From assembly GCF_009451885.1 (NCBI RefSeq), contig NZ_WIAO01000022.1:30419-94418 (forward strand): DNA of 64,000 nucleotides, in the 5' to 3' direction. A model generated the notes under the pieces. It was given only the letters and a program-made list of their open reading frames with translations, made no database searches and was not told the origin of the DNA. Source of the DNA: Glycomyces albidus. GTDB lineage: Bacteria > Actinomycetota > Actinomycetes > Mycobacteriales > Micromonosporaceae. A program made the position numbers and the translations under genes. Shown here in pieces: positions 25,991 to 32,905 of this stretch. Position 1 is the stretch's first letter, and each line of letters starts with the position of its first letter.

Positions 25991-26812
25991 ATGGACGCTG
26001 ACCCCAAGCGCACGGTAGCCGAACTCCTCCAGAGCGCCGAACTGCTCTACGACCTCGGCCAAGTGCCCGACGCGCGCGCCGAGGCCGACGCCGCGCTGCG
26101 CCTCGACCCCCTGGACCCGGACGCGAACGCCATGGCCGCGGCCTGCGCGCTCGCCGACAACGACCCCGACGAGGCCCTCGTCTACGCCGGCGCCGCCCTC
26201 GCCCGGACCCCCGGCCACCGCCGCGCCATGATCACCCGCGGGTACGCGCTCGCCGACGCCGGCCGCCGCGACGAGGCCATGCAGGCCGCCGCGAGCCTCC
26301 TGGAGCTCGACCGGACGTCCTGGCTCCACCACGTCCACTACGCGCTCATCACCCGCCGCGCCGGCGCCGCGCAGCCCGCGCTCGACGCCGCCTGGAACGC
26401 CGTGAACCTCGCGCCCGACCAGCCGCGCACGCACCGGGCGCTCGCCGCCATCGCCGAGGACCTCGGCATGGACGACCTCGCGAAGCGCTCGCGGCGGGCC
26501 GCCGCCGACCTCGACCCGGGCGGCGCCGCGGCCTTCGCCGAGGCGCTGCCGCCCGAGGCGCGCCGCGTCCACCGCCGGTGGGTCGACGCCGACCGCGACG
26601 ACCCGCGCTGGCGCGAGAAGATCGGCAGCGGCGGCCTGTTCGGCGGCGCGCTCGGCCGGTCGATCCTCCTCGGCCTCGCCGTGGTCTTCGCCGTCCCCGC
26701 GCTCCTGGGCACCGGCATGGACGGCGGCGCCCGCCTGTTCTTCGCGGCCGTCGCCGCCGCCGCGTGGGTGGGATGGTTCACAGTTCTCCGCCGGCACCGC
26801 AACCCGGAGTGA
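25991..26812 (+). CDS. TPR protein with C-terminal membrane anchor
   Basis: The 273-residue product has four to five tetratricopeptide repeats (ARAEADAALRLDPLDPDANA is typical) through about residue 170. Two hydrophobic helices near the C-terminus (about 215-237 and 243-262) follow, with a short basic end. The TPR part is therefore cytoplasmic and membrane-tethered. It begins 21 bases after ispF and may be co-transcribed with it. Partner unknown. Confidence 0.8.
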   Translation: MDADPKRTVAELLQSAELLYDLGQVPDARAEADAALRLDPLDPDANAMAAACALADNDPDEALVYAGAALARTPGHRRAMITRGYALADAGRRDEAMQAAASLLELDRTSWLHHVHYALITRRAGAAQPALDAAWNAVNLAPDQPRTHRALAAIAEDLGMDDLAKRSRRAAADLDPGGAAAFAEALPPEARRVHRRWVDADRDDPRWREKIGSGGLFGGALGRSILLGLAVVFAVPALLGTGMDGGARLFFAAVAAAAWVGWFTVLRRHRNPE

Positions 26813-26867
26813 CCTCACGCGTGCGGACTCGTTAATCCTTCACCACCGACCTGATGGAGGACGACGA

Positions 26868-27962
26868 GTGACCACGTGCTGGGTTCCCGGGGCCGACGCG
26901 AGCCCCTACAACATTCACAATCTCCCGTTCGGGGTCTTCTCGACCGCCGACCAGCCGCTGCCGCGCATCGGCATACGCATCGGCGACCAGATCCTCGACA
27001 TGCACAAGGCGGTCCTCGCCGGGGACTGCCAGACCTGCGGCGCCTGCACCGCCCTGCGCGACCCGGCCCTCAACCGGCTGCTGTCGCTCGGCAAGGCCGT
27101 CTGGAAGGCGGTCCGCACCCAGGCCCAGCAGGCCCTGAGCGAACCGAGCCTCCAGGACGCCGCGTCCGAGTGGCTCACCCCGGTCGCCGACGCGATCATG
27201 CACGCCCCGCTCATGGTCACCGACTACGTCGACTTCACCATGCGCGCGCCCGGCTCCGACCGGGTCTACCCGCGCGCCTCCAACGGCCGGCCCTCGACGC
27301 TCATCCCCTCCGGGATGGACCTCGTGCGGCCCGCCGGACACCGCCCCGGCGACGACGGCCGCCCCGTGTTCGGCCCCACCCGCGCCCTCGACATCGAGGC
27401 CGAGGTCGGGTTCATCGTCGGCAGCCAATCCGACCTGGGCCGCCCCGTCTCGCCGGACGCGTTCGAGGACTACGTGTTCGGCGCGGTCCTCCTCAACGAC
27501 TGGACCGCCCGCGACTTCCAGGAGCTGGAGACCGACGGCCTCGGGCCGGTCGCCTCCAAGTCGTTCGCGACCTCCATGAGCGCCTGGGTCACGCCGATCG
27601 AGGCGCTCAGCGCCGCCCGCACCGTCGCGCCCCCGCCGCCCGCCGACATGGCCTCCTATCTGAAGGAGTCCGACCGGTACGGCTTCGACCTGCACCTGAA
27701 CATCGAGGTGAACGGGGTGGCCGTCGCCGGCGCCGACTTCGCCGAGGCGTGCTGGACGCCCGCCCAGCAGCTCGCCCAGCTGACGGCCGGCGGCGCGGTG
27801 GTCCGGCCGGGCCTCATGTACGGCTCCGGCGAGGCGGTCACCGGCCGGTGGGGCCTGCAGGACGGCGACGCCGTCACGGTCACCGCCACCGCGCCCGGAC
27901 CACGAGGCACCACCATCGCCCTCGGCGAGGTCGCGACCCGCATCCTCCCGTCCATCACCTGA
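26868..27962 (+). CDS. Fumarylacetoacetate hydrolase-fold protein
   Basis: The 364-residue product starts at GTG 26868. It resembles fumarylacetoacetase: an N-terminal SH3-like segment (PYNIHNLPFGVFS), DIEAEVGFIVG and LLNDWTARDFQ with metal-binding acids, and GPVASKSFATSMSAWVTPIEAL. It is about 55 residues shorter than typical FAH. The stretch that in mouse FAH carries the catalytic His (DFYSS..HATNVG) is shortened here to DYVDFTMRAPGSDRVYP, with no His. It may act on another beta-diketone acid or be a decarboxylase; no other tyrosine-degradation genes are nearby. Confidence 0.85.
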   Translation: MTTCWVPGADASPYNIHNLPFGVFSTADQPLPRIGIRIGDQILDMHKAVLAGDCQTCGACTALRDPALNRLLSLGKAVWKAVRTQAQQALSEPSLQDAASEWLTPVADAIMHAPLMVTDYVDFTMRAPGSDRVYPRASNGRPSTLIPSGMDLVRPAGHRPGDDGRPVFGPTRALDIEAEVGFIVGSQSDLGRPVSPDAFEDYVFGAVLLNDWTARDFQELETDGLGPVASKSFATSMSAWVTPIEALSAARTVAPPPPADMASYLKESDRYGFDLHLNIEVNGVAVAGADFAEACWTPAQQLAQLTAGGAVVRPGLMYGSGEAVTGRWGLQDGDAVTVTATAPGPRGTTIALGEVATRILPSIT

Positions 27963-27975
27963 CGGGCACGGCGAA

Positions 27976-28007
27976 CACCGGTCGGCCCGCTGCGGGGCCG
28001 ACCGGTG
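27976..28007. terminator. Bidirectional hairpin terminator
   Basis: A 13-bp perfect stem (27976-27988 with 27995-28007) lies between the convergent FAH-like and RidA genes. Confidence 0.85.
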
Positions 28008-28029
28008 GGAACCGAACAGGATGAAGCGC

Positions 28030-28524
28030 CTAGACCGGCACGGTCTTCACGCTCGGGGCGAGGCGAGCCACGAGCTCGACCTCGACCGGGGCGTCCAGCG
28101 GCAGCACGCTCACGCCGACCGCGCTGCGCGCGTGCGTCCCGGCCTCGCCGAAGACCTCGCCCAGCAGCTCGGAGGCGCCGTTGACGACCTTCGGCTGGCC
28201 GGTGAACTCCGGCGCCGACGCCACGAAGCCCACGACCTTCACGATCTGGACCACCCGGTCGAGCGGGGCGACCGAGGCGACCGCGGCGAGGGCGTTCAGC
28301 GCGCAGATCCGCGCCAGCTCGTACGCCCGGTCTGGGTCGACCTCCGCGCCGACCTTCCCGGTCGCGGCGAGCGCGCCGTCGACCATCGGAAGCTGGCCCG
28401 AGGTGTACACGTACTCCCCCGACACGACGGCCGGGTGGTAGGCCGCCAGCGGCGGCACGACCGCCGGCAGCTCCAGTCCGAGGCGCGCGAGCGCTTCGGC
28501 AGCGGTCTCCGCGGAACCGGCCAC
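28030..28524 (-). CDS. RidA family (YjgF) protein
   Basis: RidA proteins hydrolyse reactive enamine/imine intermediates from PLP enzymes. The 164-residue product has VVSGEYVYTSGQLPMVDG, ALNALAAVASVAPLDRVVQI and the C-terminal GVSVLPLDAPVEVEL. The last lacks the usual RxxVGV-Arg and has RSAVGVSVLPLD, as in the RidA-related group with a longer insert. GTG 28524 follows AAGGAG, which lies in the 3' end of the DUF4177 gene two bases upstream, implying coupled translation. Confidence 0.88.
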   Translation of the reverse strand: MAGSAETAAEALARLGLELPAVVPPLAAYHPAVVSGEYVYTSGQLPMVDGALAATGKVGAEVDPDRAYELARICALNALAAVASVAPLDRVVQIVKVVGFVASAPEFTGQPKVVNGASELLGEVFGEAGTHARSAVGVSVLPLDAPVEVELVARLAPSVKTVPV

Positions 28525-28526
28525 GG

Positions 28527-28685
28527 CTACTGCTCCTTCTTTCGCTTGAAGTACGCCACCAGCTGCTCCGAGTTCTGGCCGGGCAGGACCGTGACCAGCT
28601 CCCACCCGTCGTCACCGAACGTATCGAGGATCATCTTGGTGTTGTGGATCAGCAGCGGCGCCGTGAGGTACTCCCATTTCTCCAT
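28527..28685 (-). CDS. DUF4177 small protein, 52 aa
   Basis: ATG 28685 opens a 52-codon gene, too short to be obvious in an ORF scan. The product MEKWEYLTAPLLIHNTKMIL continues with FGDDGWELVTVLPGQN, the core of DUF4177, and ends with a basic tail KRKKEQ. Actinobacterial DUF4177 genes are often next to RidA and near the ArsA/WhiB block, as here. Function unknown. Confidence 0.85.
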   Translation of the reverse strand: MEKWEYLTAPLLIHNTKMILDTFGDDGWELVTVLPGQNSEQLVAYFKRKKEQ

Positions 28686-28797
28686 GCGCCCACAGTACGG
28701 CGTCTTGATTCGCCCGCGGCGCACCGCTACGCTCAGAGTGCGTCGCCTCCCCGAAGAGTCCCGCGGCCCTGCCGCACCAGTGAACCAGGGAGTCCCC

Positions 28798-29388
28798 ATG
28801 TCGTCAGACACTGCGGCGCAGTCGTCGGACGCCGCCGAGCCCGTGCGCACCATCGAACCCGCTGCCCAGGTCCCGCGCCAGGAGCCCGCCCCGAGGCGGC
28901 CCGAACCGCTCGGCCTCCGCCCGTCCGACTTCGACCGCCCCGGCCGCCACGAGGACCAGACAGGTCTGCTGTGGACTGTCGTCACGGCGGTCGCGGCGGT
29001 CCTGTTCTGCGCTGCGCTCGTCTTCGGCGCGACCCGCCTCTTCATCGCCGACACCGCCGGCACCGTCACCGACACGCCCGAGCGGACCGTGTCCGCGTTC
29101 CTCGGGGCGCTCCTGGGCGAACGGGACGCCGAGGCCGCCGCGGCCTGGCTGTGCACCGACAAGGCCGACCGCGACCTGAGCGAAGCGGTCGCGGCGATGT
29201 CCGCCGCCGACGGCGACCGCGGCTTCGAATGGACCGACGTGACCGAGACCAACCGGTCCGTGGGTGCGGCCACCGTCACCGCAGAGATCGGCATCGACGG
29301 CGGCGCGTCCCCGGCGACCTGGGAATTCTCGCTCGTCGCCGAGGAAGGCGACCCGCAATGGCTCATCTGCGGTATCACCGCGGGGTGA
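28798..29388 (+). CDS. Single-pass membrane protein with extracytoplasmic domain
   Basis: The 196-residue product has a Pro/Glu/Arg-rich cytoplasmic N-terminus (about residues 1-52), one transmembrane helix (about 55-80), and a roughly 115-residue external domain. That domain contains VSAFLGALLGERDAEAAAAWLC and TVTAEIGIDGG, reminiscent of the NTF2-like domains of DUF4878 and mycobacterial membrane proteins. Two Cys residues (WLC and LIC) could form a disulfide. It is 14 bases upstream of the first ArsA-like gene and probably co-transcribed. Confidence 0.75.
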   Translation: MSSDTAAQSSDAAEPVRTIEPAAQVPRQEPAPRRPEPLGLRPSDFDRPGRHEDQTGLLWTVVTAVAAVLFCAALVFGATRLFIADTAGTVTDTPERTVSAFLGALLGERDAEAAAAWLCTDKADRDLSEAVAAMSAADGDRGFEWTDVTETNRSVGAATVTAEIGIDGGASPATWEFSLVAEEGDPQWLICGITAG

Positions 29389-29402
29389 CTAGACTCCGTT
29401 GA

Positions 29403-30362
29403 ATGACTGCCTCTGCGCGCCCGGTGCCGCGCCTGCACGTCGTCACCGGGAAGGGCGGCACGGGAAAGACCTCGGTCGCCGCCGCGCTCGCCCTGGCGCT
29501 GGCAGGTCCCGGCAGACGTGTCCTGCTGGTGGAAGTCGAAGGACGCCAAGGGATCGCGTCGCTGTTCGGGACCGCGCCCCTCGGTTACGAGGAGCGTCAT
29601 CTCGCGTCCGGCGCGGGCGGCGGGGAGGTCTTCGGGCAGTCGGTCGACGCCGACGAGGCGCTCCTGGACTACCTGGCGATGTTCTACCGGCTCGGCTCGG
29701 CCGGGCGGGTGCTGCAGAAGTTCGGGGCGATCGACTTCGCGACCACGATCGCGCCCGGACTGCGGGACATCCTGCTCACCGGGAAGCTCAAGGAGGCGGT
29801 GTCGCGGACCGAGTCGGGCCGGATGGCGTACGACGCGGTCGTGCTCGACGCGCCGCCGACGGGCCGGGTGGTGAAGTTCCTGAACGTCACGGTCGAGTCG
29901 GGCCGGCTCGCGAAGACGGGCCCGATCGGGAAGCACTCGCGGTCGGTGGCCCGGCTGCTGCATTCGTCGCAGACGGCGGTGCATCTGGTGACGACGCCGG
30001 CGGCGATGCCGGTGCAGGAGACGATCGACGCGCACCGCGACCTGATGGCCGCGGACCTGCCCGTGGGCCGGATCATCATGAACAAGGTGGCCGGTGCCAA
30101 GACCGGTGAGGTGACGTCGGAGGAACTCGAGGCCGGCCTCGCGAGGGCGGGCATCGCGCCGGACGAGTCCCTGGTGCGCGGGCTGGCCGCCGAGTACGAG
30201 TCGGCCCGGACCGAGATCCAGGCGGTCGACGCGTACCGGGACCGGCTCGAGCGGCTCGGCCGCCCGGTCGAGGAGCTGCCGCTCCTGCCCGAGGGGGTCG
30301 ACCTGTCGGGGCTGTATCAGCTCGCCCGCGAGCTCAGGCCTGGAGGCCCGTATGAGGACTGA
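29403..30362 (+). CDS. ArsA/Get3-like ATPase, first of pair (Rv3679-like)
   Basis: The 319-residue product has the deviant Walker A KGGTGKTS and the VVLDAPPTGRVVKFL segment corresponding to the Asp-Thr-Ala-Pro-Thr-Gly-His motif of ArsA/Get3, with Arg in place of His. In mycobacteria the homologous Rv3679-Rv3680 pair forms a complex linked to anion-transport-like ATPases and polar lipid or xenobiotic tolerance. The gene overlaps the next by 11 bases. No arsenite-binding Cys triad is evident, so arsenic resistance is unlikely. Confidence 0.9.
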   Translation: MTASARPVPRLHVVTGKGGTGKTSVAAALALALAGPGRRVLLVEVEGRQGIASLFGTAPLGYEERHLASGAGGGEVFGQSVDADEALLDYLAMFYRLGSAGRVLQKFGAIDFATTIAPGLRDILLTGKLKEAVSRTESGRMAYDAVVLDAPPTGRVVKFLNVTVESGRLAKTGPIGKHSRSVARLLHSSQTAVHLVTTPAAMPVQETIDAHRDLMAADLPVGRIIMNKVAGAKTGEVTSEELEAGLARAGIAPDESLVRGLAAEYESARTEIQAVDAYRDRLERLGRPVEELPLLPEGVDLSGLYQLARELRPGGPYED

Positions 30363-31476
30363 ACTCGACGTCGACGCGCTGCTCGGCAACGACGGCAAGC
30401 ACGTCATCGCCTGCTGCGGCTCGGGCGGCGTGGGCAAGACCACGACCGCGGCGGCCCTGGCGCTGCGCGCGGCCGAGGTGCACGGGCGCCGCACGGTGGT
30501 CCTCACGATCGACCCGGCCCGGCGGCTGGCGCAGTCGCTCGGCATGGAGGCCCTCGACAACACGCCCCGGCCGGTCGCCGGGGTGCGCGACGGGTCCCTC
30601 GACGCGATGATGCTCGACATGAAGCGCACCTTCGACGAGGTCGTGGCCTCGCACACCACGGAGGAGCGCGCGGCGGAGATCTTCGCGAACCCGTTCTACC
30701 AGGCGGTCTCCTCGACCTTCTCGGGCACGCAGGAGTACATGGCGATGGAGAAGCTGGGCCAGCTCCGCGCGACCGGCCGGTGGGACCTCATCGTCCTCGA
30801 CACCCCGCCGTCGCGCTCGGCCCTGGACTTCCTGGACGCCCCCGCGAGACTGGCCCGGTTCCTCGACGGCCGCGTCATCCGCCTGCTCTCGGCCTCCACC
30901 CCGGGCGCCCGCCGTTCGATGCTGTCCCTCATGGGCGCCAGCGCGGCCGTGTTCACCCGGGTCTTCAACAAGGTCCTCGGCGGGCACCTGCTCACGGATG
31001 TCGCCGAATTCACTGCGAGTCTCGAGGACACGTTCGGCGGTTTCCGCAAGCGCGCGGAGGCAACCTTCCGGGCCCTCCAGGACGACCAGACGTCGTTCCT
31101 GGTCATCGCCGCTCCCGAGCCGGCCGCGGTCGGCGAGGCCGTGTACTTCACCCGACGGCTCACGGAGGAGCGGATGCCGCTCGACGGCATGATCTTGAAC
31201 CGCCTGACCCCGCTCGCCGCGGGTCTCTCTGCCGAACGCGCCCTGGGCGCGGCCGCGCAGCTCGAAGAGGCCGATGCGGACGACCCGGTCGCTGCGGTGC
31301 TGCGCACCCATGCCGACCTGGCCCGCCGCCGCGCCGCCGAGGAGCGGGTGGCCGCCCGCTATGAGGCCGCATGCCCGGAGGTGCCGCAGCGGTGGCTTCC
31401 GTCGCTCGGGGTCGAGGTCGTCGATCTGGAGGACCTCCGCCGCTTCGGCGCCGCGGCAGCGGGCGTCGACCGCTGA
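30352..31476 (+). CDS. ArsA/Get3-like ATPase, second of pair (Rv3680-like)
   Basis: The 374-residue product has Walker A CGSGGVGKTTT, Switch I TIDPARRLAQSLG and Switch II VLDTPPSRSALDFLDAP. The start lies inside the first ATPase gene, consistent with a stable heterodimer. The C-terminus (WLPSLGVEVVDLEDLRRFG) matches mycobacterial Rv3680. The following gene in mycobacteria is whiB4; here 760 bases containing the structured repeat separate them. Confidence 0.92.
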   Translation: MRTELDVDALLGNDGKHVIACCGSGGVGKTTTAAALALRAAEVHGRRTVVLTIDPARRLAQSLGMEALDNTPRPVAGVRDGSLDAMMLDMKRTFDEVVASHTTEERAAEIFANPFYQAVSSTFSGTQEYMAMEKLGQLRATGRWDLIVLDTPPSRSALDFLDAPARLARFLDGRVIRLLSASTPGARRSMLSLMGASAAVFTRVFNKVLGGHLLTDVAEFTASLEDTFGGFRKRAEATFRALQDDQTSFLVIAAPEPAAVGEAVYFTRRLTEERMPLDGMILNRLTPLAAGLSAERALGAAAQLEEADADDPVAAVLRTHADLARRRAAEERVAARYEAACPEVPQRWLPSLGVEVVDLEDLRRFGAAAAGVDR

Positions 31477-31839
31477 ACACCCGGACCCGCTTGACCGCCT
31501 CCCGGCTGTTGCCGGTCTCGCCCGTTGCAGCCGAGGGCGATCGCTGACCCTGGGTAATCGGACGAGAGCACGGTCAGTAGTCGCTTGGCTCGGTATCGGT
31601 CGGCGAAGGCTGCTGGATTGAGCGATCCTTATCCGCGAACCGCTTGAATTTGGCGATCCCTGGTTTTTTCGGGAGCTCGGCTCTCAAGTTCTCTCGCGCA
31701 CTTGTTCTATTTCGCGCGGGCAATCGGTTCTGTCGTTCGGTCGGATCTATTGTCGTTCTCTCGTCGTGCCGGTTGACGACTCCTTGGCCGTTGTTCATTT
31801 GGCGCCGCTGCGGTTGTCGCTTTCGGCGTCCTTGAATTT

Positions 31840-32106
31840 TTGGTGCGGGCGCGTCGGCTGGTCGCCGGCGCGCCCGCACGCACGTTCTCCTCGCGAGGTG
31901 TTCTGGCAGGAGCCGCGCGGGAGTGCACTCCCGCGCGGTCTTCGGGGGCGGCCCCCGGGGTATCCCACATTCGCCGCCAGTCCTGCCAGAACCGGCACCA
32001 CCTCCCTCCTCCTCCAACCACCACCAGGAGGAAGGTGTTTTTGCTACTAACGATCACAGATCAGGCAACCCGTGTACAGGAGCGATTCCACGCCTGTGGA
32101 TAACTT
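31840..32106 (-). repeat. Structured repeat element, copy B (267 bp, inverted)
   Basis: This is the reverse complement of 15031-15294. The DnaA-box start (32095-32103), the outer 12-bp stem, the 26-base palindrome and the last stem are all kept. The last stem carries one change, which on the plus strand of this copy is a tolerated G-U pair. A second DnaA box lies outside the repeat at 32147-32155. The two copies face each other across 16.5 kb. Confidence 0.85.
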
Positions 32107-32146
32107 CGCGAGTATCGCTTATTTTGCCTGGTGGTGAGCGTCAGAG

Positions 32147-32155
32147 TTATCCACA
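32147..32155 (+). promoter_or_regulatory. Consensus DnaA box
   Basis: TTATCCACA, exact consensus, lies 43 bp from the inverted box at 32095-32103. With the box at 15034-15042 this makes three perfect matches, all in or beside the repeats. Confidence 0.5.
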
Positions 32156-32170
32156 GGGCGGGTACGTGAA

Positions 32171-32201
32171 CGGGCCCGGACGGTTGTGCCGTCCGGGCCC
32201 G
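32171..32201 (-). terminator. Hairpin terminator of whiB
   Basis: A 13-bp perfect stem (32171-32183 with 32189-32201) with TTGTG loop, 36 bases past the whiB stop. Confidence 0.8.
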
Positions 32202-32237
32202 CAAGTATTCGTGACCGCCTGGCCGGCGGTCGGCCGG

Positions 32238-32564
32238 TCAGTAGTTGAGGTTCACCGGTATCCGGCGCCGGCTGCTCCTTCGGGCACTTCGCTGCTCTTC
32301 TTCGAGGGCGACTTCGAAGACCGCCCTCCATGAACGCACGTCGGCGTGCTTGCGCAGGAGCGCCCGCCGCTCCCGTTCGGTCATGCCGCCCCAGACGCCG
32401 AACTCGATGCGATTGTCGAGTGCGTCCGCGAGGCATTCAAGCCGGACTGGACAACCCCGGCATACTTTCTTCGCATTGTTCTGCTCGGCCCCTTGAACGA
32501 ACAAGGCGTCAGGATCCCCATCCTGGCAAAGTGCCTTGGTCGTCCAGTCGATCAGCAATCCCAT
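32238..32564 (-). CDS. WhiB family iron-sulfur transcription regulator (WhiB4-like)
   Basis: The 108-residue product has the four cluster-binding cysteines Cys13, Cys35, Cys38 and Cys44 (CRGCPVRLEC) and the family signature GVWGGMTERERR, followed by a basic C-terminal tail (SARRSSRRR) for DNA contact. Start ATG 32564 is eight bases after GGGGAGG; ATG 32570 and 32597 are alternatives. Position beside ArsA-like genes and a ponA2-like gene identifies it as the WhiB4 orthologue, a redox sensor in mycobacteria. Confidence in the exact paralogue rests on synteny. Confidence 0.93.
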   Translation of the reverse strand: MGLLIDWTTKALCQDGDPDALFVQGAEQNNAKKVCRGCPVRLECLADALDNRIEFGVWGGMTERERRALLRKHADVRSWRAVFEVALEEEQRSARRSSRRRIPVNLNY

Positions 32565-32905
32565 CTGCATGACCTCCCCGTGAGATCTACCCTTCATACC
32601 CCCCGACGACTACAGTCGAGTGATCTCTCGATCACACAACGTCGCCATCAGAACGGACCCTACACCTCTTGTAAGTGTTTGACTACTCTCCGAGACGAAA
32701 ATCGGACTCCGTGGGACGGCTTCACCCCTACCGATCCTGATGCGAATGCGGCTCGCGATAATAACGATTCCAATACGGGGGCAGCTTCGAACCGCGTTCG
32801 CGGCGTACACCTTTCGGGCGCCGTTCCGGACGGATGCCGTGGCCGTGCTCAGTACATGTGCCCGGCGGTCCCCGCGCTTCCCGACGTCCGTTCTAATCTG
32901 AGGCG
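32565..32905. promoter_or_regulatory. whiB/PBP divergent region (341 bp)
   Basis: No gene is seen. It is less GC-rich than the flanks, particularly 32630-32790, and must hold both divergent promoters. GAGTGATCTCTCGATCAC near 32619-32636 is an imperfect inverted repeat that could be an operator. Confidence 0.4.

Larger units (their letters stand above)
31477..32237. other. Intergenic stretch with repeat copy B (761 bp)
   Basis: Between the ArsA pair and whiB. 31575-31835 is markedly more AT-rich than neighbours, with a TTTTTT run near 31664. The repeat follows at 31840-32106. A 147-codon minus-strand frame (31574-32017) crosses both parts; its C-terminal half reads as a plausible peptide but its codon use is unlike local genes and its N-terminal half is the repeat, so I do not call a gene. 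Confidence 0.55.

Noticed and set aside
29403..31476. Arsenite efflux ATPase pair
   Set aside because: No arsenite-binding cysteines and no arsB, arsC or arsR nearby; synteny indicates the Rv3679-Rv3680 type.
31574..32017. 147-codon minus-strand ORF across repeat B
   Set aside because: Half of it is repeat sequence; codon use is unlike local genes. Left uncalled, though its C-terminal part reads as a plausible peptide.
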